Assembly (NCBI GenBank): GCA_017475405.1
Contig: JAFVFN010000014.1
Span: 1-64,000 of the forward strand
Source of the DNA: Elusimicrobiaceae bacterium
GTDB taxonomy: Bacteria; Elusimicrobiota; Elusimicrobia; Elusimicrobiales; Elusimicrobiaceae
Length of the DNA stretch: 64,000 bases
Direction: 5' to 3'
The notes below the pieces were generated by a model. The model worked only from the letters and a program-made list of their open reading frames with translations. It searched no databases and was not told the DNA's origin. Each line of letters opens with the position of its first letter. Within the stretch, counting starts at the first letter, position 1. Shown here one piece after another: positions 1 through 7,642 of this stretch. Both the position numbers and the translations under genes were made by a program.

Positions 1-31
1 AAGAGGGATAGGGAACCGGCGGGAGAACAGT

Positions 32-643
32 ATGTATTCAATGTTAAAGCGGGTAATGGATATCGGGTTGTCACTGATGATGTTACCGGTATTGATACCG
101 CTGGGGATAGGGATATGGATTATCGTCAGATTAGTCGACGGGTGTGATCCGATTTTTAAGCAAAAGCGTGTAGGGTATTTTGGTAAAGAGTTTACTATGT
201 ATAAGTTTCGCACGATTACCACTTCCACCCAGGAATCCGCCCAAGAAACCCTTACCAAGACCGGTAACTTCTTACGCCGATTTCGCCTCGATGAAATCCC
301 ACAAATTATCAACGTCTTGCGGGGGGAACTGTCCTTAGTGGGACCTCGTCCCTTATGGGTGGGGGAATATACTATTTTAAACGAGCATATCCCCAATCAC
401 CATATCCGAAGTATTGCCAAACCTGGTATCACGGGTTGGGCGCAACTTAACTTTAAAGCACCGCCGAACTACAAGACTAAAAACGGAAACCCTAATCTTG
501 TGGAAAAAGCTTCTTTTGACGGAGCGTTTACAAGATTTTCCTATGACGTGTGGTATATTAAGAACCACTCCATTGCTCTGGATATTGAGATTTTAGTCAA
601 GACAGGGCTTCGGATGTTTATCAAAGACTCCCACGTCATCTAG
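32..643 (+). CDS. Undecaprenyl-phosphate sugar-phosphate transferase (priming)
   Basis: Initiating sugar transferase of the bacterial_transferase family (PglC/WcaJ/EpsL type). It moves a sugar-1-phosphate from a nucleotide sugar to undecaprenyl phosphate at the inner face of the cytoplasmic membrane and so starts a polysaccharide repeat unit. The 203 residues show one N-terminal hydrophobic segment (about residues 9-30), the FKQKRVGYFGKEFTMYKFRT region, the RLDEIPQ motif that holds the family's catalytic Asp-Glu pair, and LSLVGPRPL. The size matches the short catalytic-domain-only members. The start at 32 is preceded by a GGGAG ribosome site. Genes upstream lie outside the window. The downstream polysaccharide genes support the role; the sugar cannot be told. 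Confidence 0.9.
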   Translation: MYSMLKRVMDIGLSLMMLPVLIPLGIGIWIIVRLVDGCDPIFKQKRVGYFGKEFTMYKFRTITTSTQESAQETLTKTGNFLRRFRLDEIPQIINVLRGELSLVGPRPLWVGEYTILNEHIPNHHIRSIAKPGITGWAQLNFKAPPNYKTKNGNPNLVEKASFDGAFTRFSYDVWYIKNHSIALDIEILVKTGLRMFIKDSHVI

Positions 644-698
644 TCAAAGGGCTTAGTCACAGCAGCATTGTATTTCGCACACATATTAGACAACGCCG

Positions 699-727
699 TT
701 GTGTCCTATATTTCAAAATGCTATAAT
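699..727 (+). promoter_or_regulatory. Sigma-70-like promoter of leader element copy E
   Basis: TTGTGT at 699-704 and a perfect TATAAT at 722-727 are separated by 17 bases. The predicted start lies about 55 bases before the structured leader element at 786, so this promoter probably drives that RNA. Confidence 0.6.
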
Positions 728-785
728 AAAAATAAGTTATTAAGTAAGGAGAATCCGTACCAAGCGTAACCCGCTTGTACTACAA

Positions 786-1000
786 TTTAATCTGTTTTTG
801 GAAGTTTCCATGAGAAACTGCTCTTTTGCCCATGAGGCAGAAGGCACCTAAAGCCAAAAATAGCGCGTGTTAGACTTAAATGCTGCAGGAAGTCATGAGC
901 CTGTAATATTTAAGTCAAGTTCTTACCGCCTGGCGCGGTAACTGCGGCTGTTTATTTATAGAGCTTTGGGTATCTATGGATAAAACGGCCTTTTTATTTG
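786..1000 (+). ncRNA. Structured leader RNA element, copy E (orphan: no pilin follows)
   Basis: Fifth copy of the element otherwise found before pilin genes. Outer helix P1 is CTGTTTTTGG (792-801) with CCAAAAATAG (854-863); one change is absorbed as a G-U pair. Hairpin P2 is AGTTTC/GAAACT just inside P1. P3 is GACTTAAAT (873-881) with ATTTAAGTC (908-916). P4 is TTACCGC/GCGGTAA near 923-940. A terminator-like hairpin (about 945-990) ends in a U-rich run at 991. Its loop CTTTGGGT (964-971) pairs with ACCTAAAG (846-853), which abuts the 3' strand of P1. The next gene is a glycosyltransferase 150 bases downstream. The function is inferred from copies A-D; no known RNA family was recognised. Confidence 0.8.
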
Positions 1001-1149
1001 GTTGTATTTTCCCTGGATACCTACCTTAGCATATTATCCTCTATAAGTATTCTTAGTCATCTGGTTTTGCATATATTTTTATATGCGATAGTCTTGCACT
1101 GCGCCCATATTTTGCCTTTATTGGGTTCCATAAACAAGTATTCCCTGTT
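1001..1149 (+). other. Spacer between leader element E and the glycosyltransferase
   Basis: No gene is seen. There is a perfect small hairpin, GCATAT/ATATGC, at 1069-1086. The end of the spacer (GGGTTCCATAAACAAG near 1125) resembles the GGTTTCATAAACAGAA stretch that follows the leader elements in front of pilin genes. This suggests the element was once followed by a pilin, or that the junction was copied with it. Confidence 0.4.
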
Positions 1150-1941
1150 ATGGAACCTACAACATCCAAATCGCTAGTAAGTATCATAATGCCAACTTAC
1201 AACTGTGCTAAGTTTATAGCACAGTCAGTGAAGTCTGTATTGTCTCAGACCTATACCCACTGGGAACTGATTCTTGTAGATGATTGTAGTACAGATAATA
1301 CGAAAGCTGTTTTAGCTCCTTACTTAGCTAAATACCCCAATATACACTATAGTTGCCTGGAAAAGAACAGTGGTCCTGCAATAGCAAGGTCTGCGGCACT
1401 TAAACAAGTCAAGGGGGATTATGTGGCATTTCTAGACAGTGATGACCTATGGCACCCCGAAAAATTATCCAAACAACTGGCTTTTATGCAAGAAACAGGA
1501 GCAGTATTTAGCTGTACAGGCTATGAATTAATGACAGAGGATGGCAATTGCAAAGGAACAGCCCTTATCCCACCGGCGAAGACAGATTATAAGAAGATGT
1601 TACGGCTTTCGTGCCCTATAGGTAATTTAACGGTAATGTATGACCGTAAAGTACTGGGAAACCAACAAGTACCCAGTATTAAAAAACGTAACGATTTTGC
1701 CTTATGGCTTCAGATATTACATAAGACACCGGTGTGTTATGGTATGCCGGATGTATTGGCCACATATCGCATACGTACCCAATCGGTTAGTAGTAATAAG
1801 CTGAAGCTATTACCCTATCATTGGCATTTGTACCATCATATTGAAAAGCTAGGTGCTCTTAAGAGTACATGGTATATCTTATGTTGGGCATGGATTAAAG
1901 GAACCGGAACAGGCATTAAGAGGGTTAACATAAATGCTTAA
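1150..1941 (+). CDS. Family 2 glycosyltransferase
   Basis: Cytoplasmic GT-A fold glycosyltransferase that adds one sugar to the lipid-linked repeat unit. The N-terminus has the family signature SIIMPTYN, then QTYTHWELILVDDCSTDN (nucleotide-sugar site) and the metal-binding FLDSDD near residue 98. The length of 263 residues is normal for single-domain members. No Shine-Dalgarno site is visible before the ATG; a TATTCC hexamer ends 5 bases upstream, so a leaderless start is possible. It overlaps the next gene by 8 bases, so the two are translationally coupled. The linkage and sugar specificity cannot be read. Confidence 0.88.
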   Translation: MEPTTSKSLVSIIMPTYNCAKFIAQSVKSVLSQTYTHWELILVDDCSTDNTKAVLAPYLAKYPNIHYSCLEKNSGPAIARSAALKQVKGDYVAFLDSDDLWHPEKLSKQLAFMQETGAVFSCTGYELMTEDGNCKGTALIPPAKTDYKKMLRLSCPIGNLTVMYDRKVLGNQQVPSIKKRNDFALWLQILHKTPVCYGMPDVLATYRIRTQSVSSNKLKLLPYHWHLYHHIEKLGALKSTWYILCWAWIKGTGTGIKRVNINA

Positions 1942-2812
1942 GAAGATATATGGGCTTTGGTTATCTATATTGACCACGCTATTTGGTATTGATAGAGCCA
2001 AAGAGTTTGACGCGTATTTACGATTTAAGCGTAAATTAAATCTAAAGGCTCCCCGAACACTGGCTGATAAGGTTACCTGGTTATTTTTGCATAAGAGTAC
2101 TCCGTTGATGTCCACCTGTACTGATAAATGGGCTGTACGGGAATACATTGCTCAAAAAGGGTTAGCAGATATTTTAATCCCAACGGTAGGAGGACCTTGG
2201 AATAATGTAGAAGAGATTGATTTTAATACATTACCAAGTCAATTTATCTTAAAAGCAACGCACGGTTGCAAAATGAATTATATAGTTCCCTTAAAGAACC
2301 AATTGGATAAGACTTCCTGTATTAATACCTTAAAAAAATGGCTATTAACAACTTATGGGACATATTCTTTAGAACCACACTATAAGTCCATAGAATCAGC
2401 TATTTACGCTGAGACTCTCTTAAATGGGGGGGGTGTCATGGACTATAAAATCCACTGTTTCAACGGCGTTCCGGCGTTTATTTTGCTATGTTCTGACCGA
2501 AATATGGAAGCGGGACATATGCAGGTTAAGTTTGATTTATTTGATATCAAATGGAATTGTCTAAACCAATACTTACAACCAAGCGGATTAGAAATACCCA
2601 ATAATGGAAATGCATCCATGCCGCAATCCCTAGATCGTATGCTAGAGATAGCCTCCGTATTATCCAAAGATTTTGATTTTGTACGTGTCGATTTATATGA
2701 AGTTCAAGGAAAAGTGCATTTTGGAGAATTAACTTTTTCTCCGGCTTGTGGAGTATTCCCTTATTTTACCGAAGAGTTTATTACTCAAATGGGAAGAAAG
2801 TTAGAAATTTAA
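1934..2812 (+). CDS. TupA-like ATP-grasp protein
   Basis: Member of the ATP-grasp TupA family, which is named after teichuronopeptide biosynthesis and is common in capsule and exopolysaccharide loci. It probably forms an ATP-dependent amide or peptide-type decoration. Recognisable parts are KATHGCKMNYIV (nucleotide-binding region), DYKIHCFNGVPAFI and, near the C-terminus, DFDFVRVDLYEV followed by GELTFSPACG, which match the metal/ATP-binding end of the family. The 292 residues are full length. The reading frame runs through a G8 tract at 2426-2433 (Asn-Gly-Gly-Gly-Val), so in this assembly the gene is ON. It starts inside the preceding gene and ends one base before the next. Confidence 0.85.
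   Translation: MLKKIYGLWLSILTTLFGIDRAKEFDAYLRFKRKLNLKAPRTLADKVTWLFLHKSTPLMSTCTDKWAVREYIAQKGLADILIPTVGGPWNNVEEIDFNTLPSQFILKATHGCKMNYIVPLKNQLDKTSCINTLKKWLLTTYGTYSLEPHYKSIESAIYAETLLNGGGVMDYKIHCFNGVPAFILLCSDRNMEAGHMQVKFDLFDIKWNCLNQYLQPSGLEIPNNGNASMPQSLDRMLEIASVLSKDFDFVRVDLYEVQGKVHFGELTFSPACGVFPYFTEEFITQMGRKLEI
2426..2433 (+). repeat. G8 homopolymer inside the tupA-like gene
   Basis: Eight consecutive G bases sit in the coding frame of the TupA-like gene. A change of one base would frameshift the protein about 165 residues in. G6-G7 runs occur elsewhere in this window even in housekeeping genes, so a G8 tract is suggestive of phase variation but not proof. Confidence 0.7.
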
Positions 2813-2813
2813 T

Positions 2814-3599
2814 ATGAAAATAGAAGTATTGATGAGTTGTATGCATCAAAAAGACATCGTTATTGTTTCTCGTTCTAATTTGCAAAACATACCAACGGTG
2901 GTTATCAATCAGTGCGATGTTTCACAGCAAACCATATCCAAACCATCCGATTTGCTTACGTGGATTGATACCCCAACTAGAGGGCTATCTGTTAGCCGCA
3001 ATTTAGCATTGCAACACACTATGGCAGACATATGTGTAATTGCTGATGATGACGAGGTTTTTAATAACCATATATTACAAACGATTTCTAATGCCTACAC
3101 CCAATTTCCACAAGCAGATATAATCATTTTCAGTCATCCTATACATGATAATAACAAACTGGGTTCTAAACCTCGCAAACTAAGCAAATATGATTTGCTA
3201 AAAGTATCTTCTCGTCAGATTACTTTTCGTAAAAAATCAATTTATCCAAATATTACATTTGATATTAATCTAGGGGCTGGCACAAATAATGGTGGAGGGG
3301 AAGAAAATAAATTTTTGTTAGATTGTTACAAAGCAAAATTACAAATTTATTTTGTTCCACACAAAATAGCCTCACATTACAAGCAAGTATCTACGTGGTT
3401 TTTTGGATATGACGCAAACTACTTTTATAATCGTGGTAAATCAACACGATATATTTTCGGCTTTTGGTTTGCATGTTTGTATGGAGTGTATTTTCTACTT
3501 GCCAAATATTCAGTGTATAAAGGTACGATTCCGCTATGGACCGCCGCCAAGAATTTGTTTTATGGAATTTCAAGAAACGAGTTAAAAATCTATGACTGA
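2814..3599 (+). CDS. GT-A type glycosyltransferase
   Basis: Probable capsule-locus glycosyltransferase of 261 residues. The N-terminus lacks the classic PxYN motif but the middle reads TRGLSVSRNLAL then CVIADDDEVF, the acceptor and DXD-type metal site of family 2-like enzymes of the CpsO kind. The C-terminus has a hydrophobic segment (around residues 215-235), so the enzyme may be membrane-attached. It begins 1 base after the TupA-like gene and overlaps the polymerase by 8 bases, placing it in one operon. Substrates are unknown. Confidence 0.75.
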   Translation: MKIEVLMSCMHQKDIVIVSRSNLQNIPTVVINQCDVSQQTISKPSDLLTWIDTPTRGLSVSRNLALQHTMADICVIADDDEVFNNHILQTISNAYTQFPQADIIIFSHPIHDNNKLGSKPRKLSKYDLLKVSSRQITFRKKSIYPNITFDINLGAGTNNGGGEENKFLLDCYKAKLQIYFVPHKIASHYKQVSTWFFGYDANYFYNRGKSTRYIFGFWFACLYGVYFLLAKYSVYKGTIPLWTAAKNLFYGISRNELKIYD

Positions 3600-4641
3600 T
3601 TTAATATTATTTTCTTTACTTTTACTTTGTCCATTCTGCATTGACCACAAAAAAGAATTTCGTCAAAAAATGGGAACGTGCTTGATTGCTGTCTTCCTAA
3701 TATTACTCTTTGGGTTACGTCATTACACGGTTGGTACCGATAGTGGTACTTATGCGTTTCGTTATGAAACTTTAACGGAACTATCTGTATTTGAACCAGG
3801 CTTCGTATGTTTGATGAAGGTATTGCATGCAATATGTGCACATTATACATTTTTCTTTGTCGTAGTAGCTTGTATCATTTGGGGAGGGTTAGTGCACTTT
3901 TATAGCAAATATACTTCTTTGTACTGGTTGGCTATCTTTTTATTTTGTGCTTTAGGAGGGATTAATACTATAGCAAATAATTGTATGCGTCAAGGAATAG
4001 CTATTATTATATTCCTTAATGCAATTTCTTTTGCTTTAAATAAACAATGGATTCAATATTTTTTGTTGGCTACAGTAGCCTTTTTGTTTCATCGTTCCGC
4101 CATTTTGATATTTCCAATGTATTTTTTAATGCAGGCAAGATTTCGCTGGTGGTTATTAGTTCCTTCTCTGGTATTTTTTATTGGGGTTCTAGGCTTTGCC
4201 GATTCAATTACCAATTTCTTGTTTTCAGATTATGATAGGTATCTAATCGAAGTAGATCAAGTTAACAAAGGTAAGATTGTTCAACTGGGCTTAGTGTCTT
4301 GCTTTGCATTGGTTCCTTTGTATTCATATTATAAAACCCCAAAGAAGGACTTTCAAGTAAAGAATATGATTTTATGGATGATAACAGTGTATCTGATATG
4401 TGCTTGGGGTGCATACATATTTAATGTAGGGAGAGCTTTATCTCGCCTGGCTTGGTATGCTTTCCCAATTGTATGGCTTAGTTTTGCAAAGTATGTTGAA
4501 GAAAAACCGTCCCGTTTTCGATTTTTAATCTTGGTAGCAGTTATATTTTTGATTTTTTGTTATCGTCTGGGAGTATACCAGTTAAGTGATACTTCTGCTC
4601 AGGCTGATATGATTTATTATTATAAACTTTTTTGGCAATAA
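3592..4641 (+). CDS. EpsG-like O-antigen/exopolysaccharide polymerase
   Basis: Integral membrane protein of 349 residues with about 9-10 hydrophobic segments. It matches the EpsG family through the FGLRHYTVGTDSGTYAFRYE block near residue 40, which is the diagnostic GxRxxxxGTDtxxY motif. Such Wzy-type proteins join lipid-linked repeat units on the periplasmic side of the membrane in Wzx/Wzy-dependent synthesis. A flippase is present at 8668 in the same locus. Base composition is AT-rich, as is usual for wzy genes. Confidence 0.85.
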   Translation: MTDLILFSLLLLCPFCIDHKKEFRQKMGTCLIAVFLILLFGLRHYTVGTDSGTYAFRYETLTELSVFEPGFVCLMKVLHAICAHYTFFFVVVACIIWGGLVHFYSKYTSLYWLAIFLFCALGGINTIANNCMRQGIAIIIFLNAISFALNKQWIQYFLLATVAFLFHRSAILIFPMYFLMQARFRWWLLVPSLVFFIGVLGFADSITNFLFSDYDRYLIEVDQVNKGKIVQLGLVSCFALVPLYSYYKTPKKDFQVKNMILWMITVYLICAWGAYIFNVGRALSRLAWYAFPIVWLSFAKYVEEKPSRFRFLILVAVIFLIFCYRLGVYQLSDTSAQADMIYYYKLFWQ

Positions 4642-4643
4642 TT

Positions 4644-5459
4644 ATGACGATACCTAAAATAATTCACTATTGTTGGTTCGGTGGGAATCAGTTACCCAAG
4701 CTAGCACAAAAATGCATAGCAAGCTGGCAAAAATTTCTGCCTGATTATCAAATTAAACGTTGGGATGAAACAAATTTTAATTTGCAGGCTTGTGCCTATG
4801 TGCAAGAAGCTTACCAAGCCAAAAAATATGCCTTTGTCAGTGATTATGCACGCTTTGCTATTTTGCATAAGTACGGTGGCCTATATTTTGACACGGATGT
4901 AGAACTTATTAGACCCCTGGACAATATATTGAGCAGAGGTGCGTTTATGGGGTTACAAAGTGATTTTGACTCAACAATAGGTATAAACCCCGGCCTCGGA
5001 TTGGCCGTGGCCCCCGGCCTCGGATTGGCCGTGGCCCCCGGCCTCGGATTATATAAGGAATTATTAGATGCATATCATGAGCGACATTTTCTGAATGTGG
5101 ATGGCACGTATAACGTAACCACAGTAGTAACGTATACAACTGAAATTTTAAAAAAATATGGTTTAGAAAATAAGCCAGGCATACAGCATGTAGCTGGGAT
5201 TACAATTTATCCAAAAGAATATTTTTGTCCTAAAGACTATGTAACAGGTAAATTAACTACCACGTCCAATACTGTTGCTATTCACCATTACACAGCTAGT
5301 TGGCATAGTCCGCGCGAGGCCTATGCTCACCAACTTCAGGGTAAATTAGTAAAGTTTTTTCCCAGTAAATTATCAGGAAAAATTTCATTTGTATTGTCAA
5401 AAATTAAGTATGAAGGGATAAGAGCATTGTTGCGATATGTTATCTGCAAAAACAAATAA
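4644..5459 (+). CDS. GT32-family glycosyltransferase with internal 8-residue repeat
   Basis: Sugar transferase of the DXD-containing Gly_transf_sug (GT32/Och1-like) family. Features are PKIIHYCWFGG at the start, KYAFVSDYARFAILHKYGG, and YFDTDVEL holding the DXD metal site. The ATG at 4644 is chosen over a TTG 12 bases upstream because the protein then starts MTIPKIIHYCW as in relatives. The region after the DXD motif is expanded by a 24-bp tandem repeat that encodes PGLGLAVA units; relatives usually have a short catalytic loop here, so the activity may be altered. The end overlaps the next gene by 23 bases. Confidence 0.85.
   Translation: MTIPKIIHYCWFGGNQLPKLAQKCIASWQKFLPDYQIKRWDETNFNLQACAYVQEAYQAKKYAFVSDYARFAILHKYGGLYFDTDVELIRPLDNILSRGAFMGLQSDFDSTIGINPGLGLAVAPGLGLAVAPGLGLYKELLDAYHERHFLNVDGTYNVTTVVTYTTEILKKYGLENKPGIQHVAGITIYPKEYFCPKDYVTGKLTTTSNTVAIHHYTASWHSPREAYAHQLQGKLVKFFPSKLSGKISFVLSKIKYEGIRALLRYVICKNK
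4988..5050 (+). repeat. 24-bp in-frame tandem repeat (about 2.6 copies)
   Basis: The unit contains GGCCTCGGATT followed by GGCCGTGGCCCC, and the GGCCTCGGATT core starts at 4992, 5016 and 5040. It is much more GC-rich than the surrounding gene. The period is a multiple of three, so copy-number change would add or remove PGLGLAVA without breaking the frame. Confidence 0.9.
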
Positions 5460-6420
5460 ACCGCTTATATCTGTAATTGTTCCTATATATAATTGCGCAA
5501 GATATTTACCTCAGTGTATAGAAAGCATCTTAGCGCAAACATATACCAATTTAGAAATTATTTTGGTGGATGATGGTTCTACTGATAATAGTAGAAAAAT
5601 TTGTAATGATTATGCAGCAATGGATTTACGTATTAAAGTTATCCATCAAGCTAATGCTGGTGTATCTGTAGCGCGCAATATAGGGTTAAAATGGGCGAGA
5701 GGAGAATATATTGGTTTCGTAGATGCGGACGATTATATCGCAAAAGATATGTATGAATATCTATATTCTCTTATTTTCAAATACCAAACAAAAATATCTA
5801 TATGTAATTATTATGAGGTTAGAAATTCACAAATAACAATATGTGCTGATTCCCCGAATGACGAACAAAAACTTTCAACAAAACAAGCTCTACTACTACT
5901 ACTACGCGTGTTATCAGTGTGGCACCAGTTATTTCATAGAGAAGTTTTTAACAATATTTCTTTTGATCCAAGTATAAGTTATGCCGAAGATTTATATGTA
6001 TCTTTTCAAGCATTTAAACACGTGAGAGAAATTGCGTATGGAGCCGATCCAATGTACTATTATCGACAGCACAGCACTAGTGTAACTTGTAGTTCAAAAT
6101 GGAATCCTAAACATTTAGGATATATCACAGCTACCAATGCTATTTTGAGCTATGCACGCGAAAATAACATTATGGAACTAATTGCTAAATTCCAAAATTC
6201 CCAATTAAATATGGTTATCTCTTTCTTGCGAGATTGTTTAGTAAATGGTCCATTTGATATGTATAGTGCCAATGCATTAAGAGTATACCTGAAAAAAAAT
6301 ATTAGCCTACTCTTAAAGAGTAATATAAAACCCTCTAAAAAACTATTTGCGTTATGTTCATTTATCAATTTTAACTTAGCTAAACAAGTTTATATTTTAT
6401 TGCAACATAATAAAAAATGA
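5437..6420 (+). CDS. Family 2 glycosyltransferase
   Basis: GT-A glycosyltransferase of 327 residues. The N-terminus reads PLISVIVPIYNCARYL, followed by QTYTNLEIILVDDGSTDN, then ANAGVSVARNIGL and the metal site GFVDADDYI. The C-terminal third is variable, as is typical of enzymes that set the acceptor. A CTA trinucleotide is repeated five times at 5890-5904 and encodes a run of leucines; it is in frame and unlikely to switch the gene. The gene starts within the GT32 gene and shares an ATGA overlap with the next one. Confidence 0.9.
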   Translation: MLSAKTNKPLISVIVPIYNCARYLPQCIESILAQTYTNLEIILVDDGSTDNSRKICNDYAAMDLRIKVIHQANAGVSVARNIGLKWARGEYIGFVDADDYIAKDMYEYLYSLIFKYQTKISICNYYEVRNSQITICADSPNDEQKLSTKQALLLLLRVLSVWHQLFHREVFNNISFDPSISYAEDLYVSFQAFKHVREIAYGADPMYYYRQHSTSVTCSSKWNPKHLGYITATNAILSYARENNIMELIAKFQNSQLNMVISFLRDCLVNGPFDMYSANALRVYLKKNISLLLKSNIKPSKKLFALCSFINFNLAKQVYILLQHNKK

Positions 6421-7583
6421 AAAAAATTGGCATTTTAACTCATTACTACCGAACCAAGAATATAGGAGGGCTTCTACAAGCCTATGCTTTACTACTTCTA
6501 CTGCAAAATAATGACAATCAAGTAGAACAAATTGCTTTTGTGTTCAAACAGCATGATAGAGAAAGTCAGTCATTACTACGCACACTGTTTCCTCAACATA
6601 TAACTACTAAAAAAGCATTAAAATATCCCTTTTCTCGTTTGATGAATTTTTTACAGAAAGCACTTCTCAAAAAGAAAGTTTTCATTCAAAACGCTGTTTT
6701 TAGTGAGTTTGAGCAATTTATCCCACATTCGGCCCAAGTGTATGATAATACCCACATTGTCCAGGCCAATGAAGAATATGATATTTTTATAACTGGTAGT
6801 GATCAAGTATTTGCCTCATACCTTTTGCCCTTTAATTCCTACTACGGAGAGTTTACCACCCCTGATAAAAAGGTTATTGCTTATGCAGCCAGTTCGGACA
6901 GAAAACAGTTTCCACCCCTGGCCGAAAAGTTATTTATTAAGAAGTTATCCCGCATAAATGCAATCAGTGTGCGGGAAAAAACCCTGAAAGACTACATAGA
7001 GCGTATAACACCTTATAAAGCTACTGTAGTATTAGATCCCACCTTTTTACTTTCACCGTCAGAATGGCTCAAAATAGCAAATCCTTCTCCCGTACCGCAA
7101 AAGCCGTATATCTTTTGTTACTTCCTGGGGAGTAAATCGACTTGGCAGCGTAAAATGGCCCAAGAATATGCCGATAAATACGGCTATGAAATGCTCCATT
7201 TGCCGTATATTATGCAAAGTATACGCCCTGCAGACCGTTTTTTAAAAGGTCAAGGCAGATACGATGTGGGTCCACGGGAATTCATTGCCCTTATAAAAAA
7301 TGCTCAGTGCGTATTTACTGATTCTTTCCACGGATTAGCGTTTTCTATTAATTTTGGTAAAAACGTTTATGTATTTAACCGTGACGATCAATCCGGACCG
7401 GCCTCTATGAATGCCCGTATTACGGATATCTTGGATACATTTGGTTTAACAGATCGTCATATTACAGATAAAAATGCTATATTGGATAATACTCCACTGG
7501 ATTATACGCATGTGCATGAAATATTAGCCCGTGAACAAGAATTTTCCATGAATTGGCTGTTAAACGCATTAGAAACAGTGTAA
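6417..7583 (+). CDS. Polysaccharide pyruvyl transferase family protein
   Basis: Member of the PS_pyruv_trans family (CsaB/WcaK/GumL type), 388 residues. These enzymes transfer pyruvate from phosphoenolpyruvate to make ketal groups on surface glycans. Visible landmarks are ILTHYYRTKNIGGLLQAYAL at the N-terminus, DIFITGSDQVF near residue 125, the AYAASSDR region, and FTDSFHGLAFSINFG near residue 305, the conserved SFHG(L/A) motif. It overlaps the upstream glycosyltransferase by 4 bases. A companion F420-hydrogenase-beta-like gene, which often sits near this family, lies at 10170. Confidence 0.88.
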   Translation: MKKIGILTHYYRTKNIGGLLQAYALLLLLQNNDNQVEQIAFVFKQHDRESQSLLRTLFPQHITTKKALKYPFSRLMNFLQKALLKKKVFIQNAVFSEFEQFIPHSAQVYDNTHIVQANEEYDIFITGSDQVFASYLLPFNSYYGEFTTPDKKVIAYAASSDRKQFPPLAEKLFIKKLSRINAISVREKTLKDYIERITPYKATVVLDPTFLLSPSEWLKIANPSPVPQKPYIFCYFLGSKSTWQRKMAQEYADKYGYEMLHLPYIMQSIRPADRFLKGQGRYDVGPREFIALIKNAQCVFTDSFHGLAFSINFGKNVYVFNRDDQSGPASMNARITDILDTFGLTDRHITDKNAILDNTPLDYTHVHEILAREQEFSMNWLLNALETV

Positions 7584-7642
7584 ATAAAAGGACTAATTTC
7601 ATATAATAAACTAATCATTTATCTATATTAGGACTATAAACC

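Noticed and set aside
786-1000. Idea that the leader elements are known riboswitches (c-di-GMP GEMM, T-box), retron msr-msd, HEARO/omega RNA or IS110 bridge RNA
   Set aside because: The diagnostic conserved bases of GEMM and T-box are not seen, no reverse transcriptase, IscB or IS110 transposase is present in the window, and the elements track pilin genes rather than mobile genes.
5890-5904. CTA x5 trinucleotide repeat as a switch in the glycosyltransferase
   Set aside because: Changes would be in frame and only alter a leucine run, so no ON/OFF effect is expected.
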